Assembly: GCF_020880415.1 (NCBI RefSeq)
Contig: NZ_JAJIUJ010000034.1
Location: forward strand, 1-64,000
Length of the DNA stretch: 64,000 nucleotides
Direction of reading: 5' to 3'
Origin: Xanthomonas euvesicatoria pv. euvesicatoria
GTDB lineage: Bacteria > Pseudomonadota > Gammaproteobacteria > Xanthomonadales > Xanthomonadaceae
Below are positions 35,119-43,844 of this stretch, piece by piece. The notes under the pieces are model-generated. The model was not told where the DNA came from. It did not search any database and saw only the letters and a list, made by a program, of their open reading frames with translations. Position 1 is the first letter of the stretch. Every line of letters starts with the position of its first letter. Position numbers and translations under genes: made by a program.

Positions 35119-38052
35119 TCAAAAGGTACCGCGGATGCCGAGCATGACGGTGCGCCCGGGCTCATACAGGTCGTAGGTGGCGTTGGGCCAAGCGAAGGTC
35201 GTGCGCAACGGCTCGTTGGTGATATTGGTGACGTTGAGCGTGATCTGCGGCTTGGACGGCAGCCAATCCAGTGCGTAGCTCGCCGACATATCGAGCTGGC
35301 CGCGCGCGTCGGCGTTGAGGCGCGCATACGGAATGCCGTTCTGGTTTGCGCCGGAGATCACCATGTCGTCGTTCCAGGTGTAGGACAGGCGGATCGAGGC
35401 TGCGTCCTTTTCCCAGTAGACGGTGCCGTTCCAGAGGTTGGGTGCGACACCGACGGCCACCGCCGGCACGCCTTCGCCTTCGGACTGCTGGTTGACGTGG
35501 GTGTAGTTGAGGCTGAAGCCCAGGCCGTCGAACAGCTTGTCCAGCGGCTGCACCCAGATGGCCTCGGTGCCGCGGATATTGAGCACACCATCGGCATTGA
35601 CCTGCGTCTGCACATCCACGGTGGCCGCATTGGGGCCGCCGCGCTGGGCCAGGCCGGCCTGCTGGATCGGCAATAGCGTGTCGTAGTTCACGCCCAGGTC
35701 GTTGAACGGAATGCGGCGGATGCCGTTGACGGTGAAGCCGGTGATGCGCTTGTTGAACAGGGTCAGGCCCACATAGCCTTCGCCGCCGGTGTACCACTCG
35801 CCGCCGAAATCCACATTGGTCGACAGATACGGCTTGAGGTTCGGATTGCCCTGCGTGGCGGTCTGCGCGGAAGGGTCGCTGAAGTTGGTGTTGGGCAGCA
35901 TCGCGCTGGGATCGGGGCGGGTCAGCGTGCGCGAGCTGGACAGGCGCATGACCACCTTGTCGGCCACGTCCCATGCCACGTTGAACGAGGGCAGGGTTTC
36001 CTTGTAATCCGAATCCAGCACCTGCACGCTGCGGACGCCATTGATGGTGACCGGGCCGGTAATGGTCTGGTCGGTGGTCACATAGCGCACGCCGGCGTTG
36101 AAGCGCATGGTGCGGTTCCAGACATCGGCTTCCGCATTGGTCTCGATGTAGAAGCCCAGATTTTTTTCGCGGATGCCGCCGGTCGAAGCGCCGGTGTTGG
36201 CCGAGTTGCTCTCCGGTGCGGCATCGCGCAGCGCGTAGTAGTTGGTGTCGGCCAGGAAGCGGGAGAAGTCGGCCGTGATGAAACCGCCTGGGCCGGGTTT
36301 CAGATAGCTGGCCAGGGCCGCGTTCGGGATTGCCGAGCCGGCGCCGCCGTTGCACACGTTGCCGCCATTGCCGCGGCATACCACCTGTTCCCAGGCAGTG
36401 CTGTTGTCGAAGCCACGGATGGTGCGCTCGGCCATGTCGTAGGACGCGCCGATCTTGACGTTGCGCTTGTCCTCGCCGAACTGCAGATCAGCGCGCGCGC
36501 CGCGCGTTTCGGTCTGGCGCTTTTCGTTCTGGATATTGACCCGGCCACCCGTCCAGCCCCAGCCCAGGTTGGGGTCGTTGAGATCGAGCGGGCTGGTGAT
36601 GCTGGGGCGGTCGCCGCCTTCGTTGCGGTAGTCCACGGTGGTGAACGGCGAGGTGACCAGGATGCTGGGCGATTCGCGCGCGAGCCAGCTACGGGTGGCA
36701 TTGGCCTGCACATTGAGCTTGATGTCCTGCTCGGCGCCAAACAGCAGTTCCGCACCGGGATTGACGCTCCAGAACTTGACGTTTTCGTGGTACGGGCGCG
36801 CTTCCAAAAAGTACTGCGCGTTGGCGAAGGTGGCGCTGGTCACCACGTTGTTCTGATCCAGCTGCATGCCGAGCGGAATCATGTTGCCGTTGCGGCCGAT
36901 CAGATTCATGCTGATCCGCTCGGTGGTGCGCTCGGCTTCGGAGTACAGCGTGTCCAGGTAAAAATGCATGCTGTCGGAAGGGCGCCATTCCAGCGACATC
37001 ACCGATGCATCGCGGTCGCGATCGCCACTCATGTAGACGCTGCGGCCCAGACGCGGGATCAGCGCGTCGCTGATCTGGTCGATGCTCAGGCCCGGGTTGC
37101 GCGCCAGCAGCCAGGCGGCGTCGATGGTCTCGCCGGTGGTGAGGCCGCTGCCGGCAGTGGCGGGCACAGTGTCTGGAATGCGCCAGTTGCCGCCGCCATT
37201 GACGTTGCACGCCGCCGGTTGGTTGGTGGCTGGCGTTCCTGCCGGCGGCGCGAGACCGCACTGGGTGTAGGTGAGGCCGGGGTTGGTCCAGCCCACGCTC
37301 TCGAAACCGCGCACGCCGAGTTTGCTGCGGACCGACGCCACACCGAACAGTGCACCGAAGGTGCCTGCTTCATTGGTCCAGCTGCCCATGAAAGCGCCGC
37401 GTGGGGTAGTTTTTTCGCTGGTGCTGTTCCAGTCGGCCTGCGCCTGATAGGTGAAGTGCACGCCGGGGCGGTCGAACGGGCGCGCGCTGCGCATGTCCAC
37501 CACACCGGAAACGCCGCCTTCGAGCATGCTCGCGGTGGGTGTCTTGCTCACCGTGAGCTGGGTGAAGAATTCGGTGGGGAACAGATTCAGATCGACTTCG
37601 CGGTTCTGGTTCTGCGCATTCAGGCCGATCGAGGCGGTAGCGATGCTGGCGCCGTTGAGCGTGGTCTTGGTGAAGCTGGTGCCCAGGCCGCGGATGGCGA
37701 TATTGAGACCTTCGCCATTGACGTCGCGCGCCAGCTGCACGCCGGGAATGCGGTTGAGCGACTCGGCGATATTCATGTCCGGAAACTTGCCGATGTCTTC
37801 GGCAAACACCGTGTCGGCAAAGCCGACCGAATCGCGCTTGGCGTCGGTGGAGAACTGGATGCTGCGTCGGTAGCCGGACACGGTGACGGTATCCAGCTGG
37901 GTCACCGCATCGTTATTGCCGGCAGTGGCTGGCGGGGTTTGCGCCGTGCTCTGGGCATCGGCGGACTGTGCCCAGGCGGCGGTGCTGGACATGCCCAGCA
38001 GGATGGATCCCAACGCGCAGGACAACGCGGTTCGTGCGTAGCTGTTCTTCAC
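35119..38052 (-). CDS. TonB-dependent receptor of the xylan locus
   Basis: Outer-membrane receptor, about 977 residues, expected to import xylo-oligosaccharides. A GTG at 38052 is preferred because it follows a GGGAAGGGATTACG ribosome site and gives VKNSYARTALSCALGSILLG, a clean signal peptide cleaved near AWAQSA. A TonB-box-like QLDTVTVSGYRRSI follows. The plug domain reads 'EDIGKFPDMNIAESLNRIPGVQLARD' and 'IAIRGLGTSFTKTTLNG'. The C-terminus ends in a beta-strand with a terminal Phe (VMLGIRGTF). It faces away from the hexuronate transporter, and a xyl-type box lies about 120 bases upstream. Resembles the TBDR of the xylan cluster described in X. campestris (from memory). Confidence 0.93.
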   Translation of the reverse strand: MKNSYARTALSCALGSILLGMSSTAAWAQSADAQSTAQTPPATAGNNDAVTQLDTVTVSGYRRSIQFSTDAKRDSVGFADTVFAEDIGKFPDMNIAESLNRIPGVQLARDVNGEGLNIAIRGLGTSFTKTTLNGASIATASIGLNAQNQNREVDLNLFPTEFFTQLTVSKTPTASMLEGGVSGVVDMRSARPFDRPGVHFTYQAQADWNSTSEKTTPRGAFMGSWTNEAGTFGALFGVASVRSKLGVRGFESVGWTNPGLTYTQCGLAPPAGTPATNQPAACNVNGGGNWRIPDTVPATAGSGLTTGETIDAAWLLARNPGLSIDQISDALIPRLGRSVYMSGDRDRDASVMSLEWRPSDSMHFYLDTLYSEAERTTERISMNLIGRNGNMIPLGMQLDQNNVVTSATFANAQYFLEARPYHENVKFWSVNPGAELLFGAEQDIKLNVQANATRSWLARESPSILVTSPFTTVDYRNEGGDRPSITSPLDLNDPNLGWGWTGGRVNIQNEKRQTETRGARADLQFGEDKRNVKIGASYDMAERTIRGFDNSTAWEQVVCRGNGGNVCNGGAGSAIPNAALASYLKPGPGGFITADFSRFLADTNYYALRDAAPESNSANTGASTGGIREKNLGFYIETNAEADVWNRTMRFNAGVRYVTTDQTITGPVTINGVRSVQVLDSDYKETLPSFNVAWDVADKVVMRLSSSRTLTRPDPSAMLPNTNFSDPSAQTATQGNPNLKPYLSTNVDFGGEWYTGGEGYVGLTLFNKRITGFTVNGIRRIPFNDLGVNYDTLLPIQQAGLAQRGGPNAATVDVQTQVNADGVLNIRGTEAIWVQPLDKLFDGLGFSLNYTHVNQQSEGEGVPAVAVGVAPNLWNGTVYWEKDAASIRLSYTWNDDMVISGANQNGIPYARLNADARGQLDMSASYALDWLPSKPQITLNVTNITNEPLRTTFAWPNATYDLYEPGRTVMLGIRGTF

Positions 38053-38173
38053 CGTAATCCCTTCCCTAACAGGTAGCAGATGTCCCACGCATCGCCCCTG
38101 CGCAGGGAGTGCCGCTGCCGTTGCGCGGCGCGACGATGGTGCGATGGGGGAGACGGACGATCAGTGCATTTGA

Positions 38174-38187
38174 TGTTAGCGCTAACA
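38174..38187. promoter_or_regulatory. xyl-type operator, TBDR side
   Basis: TGTTAGCGCTAACA is a perfect 14-base palindrome centred on GC. It differs by one base from TGGTAGCGCTAACA, the xyl-box that I recall for the LacI-type regulator of xylan genes in X. campestris. It lies 122 bases upstream of the TBDR start. Repression by a LacI-type protein encoded elsewhere is the likely mechanism. Confidence 0.75.
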
Positions 38188-38333
38188 AATTCGGAACATC
38201 ACGCTGCAGGGCAGCATAGATGCGTGCACGCGCCGGCAGGTCGCCGGCCAACCCACGCCGTCGCGCCGGACGCGCTTGCGTACGGAGGCGCAGTGCTGCA
38301 CTGCGCGATGGATTTATCGCGATGCCGTGGTAA

Positions 38334-38347
38334 TGGTAGCGCTATCA
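38334..38347. promoter_or_regulatory. xyl-type operator, transporter side
   Basis: TGGTAGCGCTATCA matches the recalled xyl-box TGGTAGCGCTAACA at 13 of 14 positions. It lies 166 bases upstream of the hexuronate transporter start and would serve the rightward arm of the locus. Confidence 0.7.
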
Positions 38348-38512
38348 TCCGTGGCACAAGGCCACCTTCGTGCAGGTGCAGTGGTCGATGAATCGAACCG
38401 AAGAACACGGCAGCGACGGACCCGATCGGCACCTGATGGGTGCACGCTTGCAGGACATCGGCCAATCCGCGCAGGAAGCCGGCGCGCTGGCGCGCCCGCA
38501 TAGGCCACGCGC

Positions 38513-39826
38513 ATGAGCGAGGTGCCCGCCGCGGCCCCGGGGGCCGCAACGGCAAGGCTCGGCCGGGTGCGTTGGCGGGTCTGCGCCCTGCTGCTAGCCG
38601 CCACCACCATCAACTATGTGGACCGCCAGGTACTGGGCGTGCTGGCGCCGTTCCTGCAGACGCAGATCGGTTGGAACGAAATCCAGTACGGCTATATCGT
38701 CACCGCATTCCAGGCGGCGTATGCGCTGGGCTTGCTGTGCAGCGGTGCGGTGATCGACCGCTTCGGCACTCGGCTCGGCTATGCGCTGGCGATCGGCCTG
38801 TGGAGCCTGGCGGCGATGGGGCATGCCTTGGCCACCAGCGTGGTGGGGTTTGCGATTGCGCGGTTTTTCCTGGGCCTTGGCGAATCGGGCAATTTTCCTG
38901 CAGCGCTCAAGACGGTGGCCGAATGGTTCCCGCGCCGTGAGCGCGCGCTGGCCACCGGCATCTTCAATTCCGGCTCCAATATCGGGGCCATTGTTGCCCC
39001 ATTGTTGGTGCCGTTGATTGCCACCGCCTGGGGCTGGCAGGCGGCATTCCTGTTCACCGGCGTGCTCAGTGCAACCTGGTTGGCGGTGTGGTGGTTCAGC
39101 TATCACCCGCCCGAGCAACAACCCCGGTTGTCTGCTGCAGAACTGGCGCACATCCGCAGCGATGCGCATGAGCCGGTGCAGCGCCGGCTGTCGTGGCTAC
39201 AGGTGCTTCGGCATCGGCAAGCCTGGGCGTTTGTGCTGGGCAAGTTCATCACCGACCCGATCTGGTGGTTCTTCCTGTTCTGGCTGCCGAAGTTCCTGCA
39301 CGCCGAATATGGCCTGAGTCTGCTGCAATTGGGCGTGCCCTTGATCGTGATCTTCGTGCTGGCCGACATCGGCAGCATTGCCGGTGGTTGGGTGGCCGGG
39401 CGTTTCATCGCACGTGGCTGGAGCGTCAACCGCGCACGCAAGACCGCGATGCTGATCTGCGCGATTTCCGTCGTGCCCATCGTCTTTGCCGCACGCGCCG
39501 ACAACCTGTGGCTGGCGGTCGCGCTGATCGGGCTGGCCACCGCCGCCCATCAGGGCTGGTCGGCGAATCTGTTTACGCTGCCTTCGGACATGTTTCCGCG
39601 CCACGCGGTTGCCACGGTGGTGGGCATCGGCGGTTTTGCCGGTGCGGTGGGCGGCATGCTGATCGCCACCTTCATCGGCTTTCTGTTGCAAGCCACCGGC
39701 AGCTATGTGCCGGTGTTTCTGATGGCAGGCTCTGCCTATCTGCTGGCCTTGGCCGTCGTGCACACGCTGGTGCCGCGGCTGGAGCCGGCGCAGTTGCCTG
39801 CCGATCCAGCGCCGACATCGTCCTGA
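38513..39826 (+). CDS. exuT: Hexuronate transporter (MFS, ExuT-like)
   Basis: Inner-membrane carrier of the anion:cation symporter branch of MFS, 437 residues with about 12 hydrophobic segments. Family marks are 'TTINYVDRQVLGVLAP' in the first membrane segment, RFFLGLGESGNFPAALK in the fourth, and EWFPRRERALATGIFNSGSNIG. Substrate by family and context is glucuronate or methylglucuronate released from glucuronoxylan. It heads the rightward arm: xyn10 starts nine bases after its stop. A decayed fragment of a second copy of this gene lies at 40906-41223. Start ATG 38513 leaves a short Ala/Pro-rich cytoplasmic tail. Confidence 0.9.
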   Translation: MSEVPAAAPGAATARLGRVRWRVCALLLAATTINYVDRQVLGVLAPFLQTQIGWNEIQYGYIVTAFQAAYALGLLCSGAVIDRFGTRLGYALAIGLWSLAAMGHALATSVVGFAIARFFLGLGESGNFPAALKTVAEWFPRRERALATGIFNSGSNIGAIVAPLLVPLIATAWGWQAAFLFTGVLSATWLAVWWFSYHPPEQQPRLSAAELAHIRSDAHEPVQRRLSWLQVLRHRQAWAFVLGKFITDPIWWFFLFWLPKFLHAEYGLSLLQLGVPLIVIFVLADIGSIAGGWVAGRFIARGWSVNRARKTAMLICAISVVPIVFAARADNLWLAVALIGLATAAHQGWSANLFTLPSDMFPRHAVATVVGIGGFAGAVGGMLIATFIGFLLQATGSYVPVFLMAGSAYLLALAVVHTLVPRLEPAQLPADPAPTSS

Positions 39827-39835
39827 GGTGAGCCT

Positions 39836-40828
39836 ATGCACAAGCGCGCAGTAGCACTGGGGTTATTGATGGTGGCCGGCATGGCCGCGCCAACCCACGC
39901 GGCACCGCTGGCAGCGGCGGCGTCCAAATTCCTTGGAAGTGCGTACGGCGCGCAGCAGGCGCCGGGGTTTGCGCAGTACTGGAACAAGCTCACCCCGGAA
40001 AACGGCGGCAAATGGGGCAGTGTGGAGGCGGTGCGCGACCAGATGGACTGGAGCACGCTGGATGCGGCATACCGGTTTGCCCAGGCCAATCAGATGCCAT
40101 TCCAGATGCATGTCATGGTGTGGGGCAACCAGCAGCCGGAATGGATCAAGACCTTGCGGCCGGCCGAGCAGCGCCGCGAGATCGAGCAATGGTTTGCCGC
40201 CGTTGCGCAGCGCTACCCGGAGATCGCGCTGCTGGAGGTGGTGAACGAGCCACTCAACGACCCGCCCAGCAAGGCCGATACCGGCGGCGGCAATTATCTG
40301 CAGGCGCTGGGGGGTAACGGCGATAGCGGCTGGGAATGGGTGCTGCAATCGTTTCGGCTTGCGCGCCAGCATTTTCCCAACACCAAGTTGATGATCAACG
40401 ACTACAGCATCACCAATAGCGCGCAGGCCACGCAGAAGTATTTGCAGATCGTGCGGCTGCTGCAGCGTGAGAACCTGGTCGATGCGATCGGGGTGCAGGA
40501 GCATGCCTTCGAGACCACGCCGGAGGTGGCGATGTCGGTACATCGCGACAATCTGGATGCGTTGGCCGCCACCGGCCTACCGATCTATATCACCGAGTTC
40601 GATCTGGACGGGCCGACCGATGCGCAGCAACTGGCCGACTATAAGCGTGTGTTTCCGGTGTTCTGGGAACACCCGGCAGTGCATGGCCTCACCCTGTGGG
40701 GCTTTCGGCCCGGCTTGTGGCGCGACAAGGAAGCTGCCTACCTGATCCGCGCCGACCGCACCGAACGTCCGGCGCTGGCGTGGCTGCGCGACTACGTTGC
40801 AGCCCATCCCGGTGCACCTGCGCCATGA
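39836..40828 (+). CDS. GH10 endo-1,4-beta-xylanase, first copy
   Basis: Periplasmic or secreted family 10 xylanase, 330 residues, cutting the xylan backbone. Signal peptide MHKRAVALGLLMVAGMAAPTHA. The GH10 'KLTPENGGKWGSVE' segment, the catalytic acid/base Glu in LLEVVNEPLND (residue 138) and the nucleophile Glu in IYITEFDLDG (residue 254) are present. Aligned with the second copy (41324-42301), both catalytic Glu fall at the same residue numbers, so the two are colinear paralogues. It begins nine bases after exuT. Confidence 0.95.
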   Translation: MHKRAVALGLLMVAGMAAPTHAAPLAAAASKFLGSAYGAQQAPGFAQYWNKLTPENGGKWGSVEAVRDQMDWSTLDAAYRFAQANQMPFQMHVMVWGNQQPEWIKTLRPAEQRREIEQWFAAVAQRYPEIALLEVVNEPLNDPPSKADTGGGNYLQALGGNGDSGWEWVLQSFRLARQHFPNTKLMINDYSITNSAQATQKYLQIVRLLQRENLVDAIGVQEHAFETTPEVAMSVHRDNLDALAATGLPIYITEFDLDGPTDAQQLADYKRVFPVFWEHPAVHGLTLWGFRPGLWRDKEAAYLIRADRTERPALAWLRDYVAAHPGAPAP

Positions 40829-40905
40829 CAATTATTGATGCGCGCCGCGCTCACAGACCTTTGTCTGGTGTCCTGACCTTATGCCGATGCGCGCACGTCA
40901 TCGTG

Positions 40906-41223
40906 TTGGCTGCATGCGCCGTGTGGCAAATAGCCGCGCTGACCGCGCTGACCGCGCTGACCGCGCTGACCACTGCCGCACACCAAGGCGGGTCGGCATG
41001 TCCTTTTACGCTGCTTGCTGACCTGCTTGCTTGTCCTGCAGTCGCAAGAATGGACAGCCTCGGCGCCATCCTGATCACACCGCTCATTGGTTTCGTTTTG
41101 CAGGCCATCGGCGGCTACATTTCGAAATTTTTTTACGGTGGGTGCGGCCTACATTCTGGCGCTGGCGGTGGTGCACCGCCTGGTGTCACGACGCAGCCGG
41201 CGCGAGTGGAGCAACCGGCCTAG
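40906..41223 (+). pseudogene. Decayed C-terminal fragment of a second exuT copy
   Basis: One frame reads VWQIAALTALTALTALTTAAHQGGSA and later 'ITPLIGFVLQAIGGYISKFF', matching the intact transporter's LWLAVALIGLATAAHQGWSA and 'IATFIGFLLQATGSYVPVFL'. The match then jumps to another frame at a T7 tract (41128-41134) and continues TVGAAYILALAVVHRLVSR, against the intact copy's AGSAYLLALAVVHTLVPR. The fragment lacks the first ~320 residues and has an internal deletion. It lies exactly where a duplicated transporter would sit, between the two GH10 paralogues. It cannot encode a working protein. Confidence 0.8.
40936..40971 (+). repeat. Four tandem 9-base repeats
   Basis: The unit GCGCTGACC is repeated four times with no errors, encoding ALTALTALTALT in the frame of the exuT fragment. 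The matching place in the intact transporter has a single such unit, so the array probably expanded after the gene had decayed. Confidence 0.8.
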
Positions 41224-41323
41224 ACGCGGTTCCAGGTGTCTGCGCACTTGGCGTCGATCCGACGCACGTCAGCGCACCTGCTCCTTTCCGTAGCTGCCTT
41301 GCTCACTTATCGAGGATGCCAAC

Positions 41324-42301
41324 ATGTTGAAACTCCGTTATCCGCTCACGCTTGTGCTGTTGCTGGGCGCGTATGCGTCCGCTGTTGCCGGGCCCATCGC
41401 TGCCGGCAAGCAGCGCGTCCTGGGCAGCGCCTACAGCCCACAGCAAGCGCAGGGCTTCACCAACTACTGGAACGCCGACGTGCCCGAAAATGCGGGCAAA
41501 TGGGGCAGCGTCGAGCCCGTGCGCGGCCAGATGAACTGGGGCCCGCTCGACGAGGCTTACCAGTTGGCCAAGCGCAACCACATGCAATTCCAGTTCCATG
41601 TCGGGCTCTGGGGTGCCCAGCAGCCGACGTGGGTGCGCAACCTGCCGCCAAACGAGCAGCTTGCGGCGATCGAGCACTGGTTTGCCGCGATTGCGCAGCG
41701 CTACCCCGACATCGACTTGATGCAGGTGGCCAACGAGACGCTGCCGGGTCACAACCAGCCGGACAATCGCCGCAGCGATACGGGCAACTATCTGCGGGCA
41801 CTGGGCGGCACCGGGGCGACCGGCGTGGACTGGGTGCTTGAGGCATTCCGCCTGGCACGCAAGTATTTCCCCCATACCAAGTTGATGATCAACGACTACA
41901 ACGTCACCGAGTACAACGACCAAGCCAGGCAGTATCTGCACACCATCCAGCTGCTGCAGCAAGAACACCTGATCGATGCGATCGGCATCCAGGGGCACCT
42001 GTCGAGCAACGGCCCCTCAGTTTCGGTGCAGCGCGCCAACCTCGACCTGTTGGCGTCCACCGGACTGCCGATCTACATCACCGAGTTCGACCTGGATGGG
42101 CGTACCGACGCTCAGCAGTTGGCAGCCTGGCAGCGTTTCTTCCCGATGTTCTGGGAGCATCCGGCCGTGCGTGGCGTGAACGTGTGGGGTTTCCGTCACG
42201 GTCTATGGCGTGAAAATGAAGGTGCGTATCTGATCAATTACGACGGCAGCGAACGCCCGGCCTTGACCTGGCTACGCAGCTACGTTGCCAGCAGGCCCTG
42301 A
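41324..42301 (+). CDS. GH10 endo-1,4-beta-xylanase, second copy
   Basis: Family 10 xylanase of 325 residues with signal peptide MLKLRYPLTLVLLLGAYASAVAG. The acid/base Glu lies in LMQVANETLPG (residue 138) and the nucleophile in IYITEFDLDG (residue 254), the same numbers as in the first copy. It has ETLPGHNQPDN where copy one has EPLNDPPSKADT, so the active-site loop differs and the specificity may differ. Start ATG 41324 follows a cgaggatg ribosome site. It arose with the transporter fragment by tandem duplication. Confidence 0.94.
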   Translation: MLKLRYPLTLVLLLGAYASAVAGPIAAGKQRVLGSAYSPQQAQGFTNYWNADVPENAGKWGSVEPVRGQMNWGPLDEAYQLAKRNHMQFQFHVGLWGAQQPTWVRNLPPNEQLAAIEHWFAAIAQRYPDIDLMQVANETLPGHNQPDNRRSDTGNYLRALGGTGATGVDWVLEAFRLARKYFPHTKLMINDYNVTEYNDQARQYLHTIQLLQQEHLIDAIGIQGHLSSNGPSVSVQRANLDLLASTGLPIYITEFDLDGRTDAQQLAAWQRFFPMFWEHPAVRGVNVWGFRHGLWRENEGAYLINYDGSERPALTWLRSYVASRP

Positions 42302-42341
42302 CCGGGCTTCCTTCTCATTGTCCATAGGGCTGATATCGATC

Positions 42342-43760
42342 ATGCGTTCTTCCGTGTTGTCCTTGCATCCCGATCGTTTGCTGCCGGCCGATCCCGGCAC
42401 GCGCGCGATCGCCCGCCGCCTGTACGCACAGGTTGCAACGCTGCCGATCATCAGCCCGCATGGCCACACCGACCCGGCCTGGTTCGCCACCAATGCACCG
42501 TTTGCCAACGCCACCGAACTGTTGTTGGTGCCGGACCATTATGTATTCCGCATGTTGTACAGCCAGGGCATCGACCTCGATGCCCTGGGCATCCCGCGCG
42601 CAGATGGAACCCGCGCAGCAGTCGACCCGCGTGCGGCATGGCGCGTGTTTGCCGAGCACTACACGTTGTTGCGCGGCACGCCGTCGGCGCTATGGCTCAA
42701 TCATGTGTTCCATGATGTCTTCGATTTGCGTATCCGTCTCGATGCCGGCACCGCCGATCACTATTACGACCACATCACCGCCGCGCTGCAAACGCCAGCA
42801 TTCCTGCCGCGTGCGCTGTTCGAGCGCTTCAATATCGAGGTGATCGCCACCACCGAATCGCCGCTGGATCGGCTGCAGCACCATGCGGCCATTGCCGCCA
42901 GCGGTTGGCAGGGACGGGTGGTGACGGCGTATCGCCCTGACCCGGTCGTGGACCCGGAGCACGAGCAGTTCGCCGGCGCGCTGCAGCAGTTCGGCGCGCT
43001 CACCGGTGAGGACGTGCTCAGCTGGGATGGCTACTTGCGCGCGCATCGGCAACGGCGTGCGTTCTTTGCCGCGCACGGCGCCACCTCGACCGATCACGGG
43101 CACCCCAGCGCCGCGACCGCCGATCTGTCGCCGGTCCAAGCGCAGCGCCTGTTCGATACGGTGGTGCGCGGTGAGGCCACGCCGGAGCAGGCCGAACTGT
43201 TTCGTGCGCAGGTGCTGACCGAAATGGCGGCGATGAGCCTTGACGACGGCCTGGTGATGCAGCTGCATCCGGGCTGCTTCCGCAATCACAATCGGCAGCT
43301 GTTCGAGCAGTACGGACGCGACAAGGGCGCCGACATTCCGATGCGCACCGACTACGTGCATGCGTTGAAGCCCTTGCTGGATCGGCATGGCAACGACCCG
43401 CGCCTGCGCCTGATCGTGTTCACCCTGGACGAAACCAGCTACAGCCGCGAGCTGGCGCCATTGGCCGGGCATTACCCCTCCCTGCTGCTCGGCCCGGCGT
43501 GGTGGTTCCATGATGCGCCGGAGGGCATGTGGCGCTTTCGCGAGCAGACCCTGGCCAGCGCCGGCTTCTACAACACCGTGGGCTTCAACGACGATACCCG
43601 CGCATTCCTGTCCATTCCCGCGCGGCACGATGTGGCGCGGCGCGTGGACAGCGCCTTCCTGGCCAAACTCGTTGCCGAGCACCGGCTGGAAGAGGACGAG
43701 GCAACCGAGGTGGCAATCGACCTGGCCTACCGCCTACCCAAGCAAGCGTACAACTTGTGA
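42342..43760 (+). CDS. uxaC: Glucuronate isomerase
   Basis: Converts D-glucuronate to D-fructuronate, the entry step of hexuronate catabolism, 472 residues. Start ATG 42342 (MRSSVLSLHPDRLLPADP) matches the family. ISPHGHTDP near residue 40 carries the metal-binding His-x-His, and MQLHPGCFRNHNRQLFEQYGRD and LLGPAWWFHDAPEGMWRFRE carry further conserved active-site segments. TVGFNDDTRAFLSIPARHD is near the C-terminus. It follows the second xylanase by 40 bases. The next enzyme, UxuB, is at the far right edge of the window. Confidence 0.96.
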   Translation: MRSSVLSLHPDRLLPADPGTRAIARRLYAQVATLPIISPHGHTDPAWFATNAPFANATELLLVPDHYVFRMLYSQGIDLDALGIPRADGTRAAVDPRAAWRVFAEHYTLLRGTPSALWLNHVFHDVFDLRIRLDAGTADHYYDHITAALQTPAFLPRALFERFNIEVIATTESPLDRLQHHAAIAASGWQGRVVTAYRPDPVVDPEHEQFAGALQQFGALTGEDVLSWDGYLRAHRQRRAFFAAHGATSTDHGHPSAATADLSPVQAQRLFDTVVRGEATPEQAELFRAQVLTEMAAMSLDDGLVMQLHPGCFRNHNRQLFEQYGRDKGADIPMRTDYVHALKPLLDRHGNDPRLRLIVFTLDETSYSRELAPLAGHYPSLLLGPAWWFHDAPEGMWRFREQTLASAGFYNTVGFNDDTRAFLSIPARHDVARRVDSAFLAKLVAEHRLEEDEATEVAIDLAYRLPKQAYNL

Positions 43761-43844
43761 GGTGGCGTAAACGGAGGGCGGCAGTGCCGAGGCGTGCGCA
43801 CGCGGCGCCACTGCATCCTGCGCAGCGGCAGGATCGGTGAACTG

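Larger units (their letters stand above)
38053..38512. other. Divergent regulatory region of the xylan locus
   Basis: About 460 bases between the leftward TBDR and the rightward hexuronate transporter. It holds two LacI-type boxes, at 38174-38187 and 38334-38347, one nearer each gene. No coding region is recognised. Confidence 0.7.
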
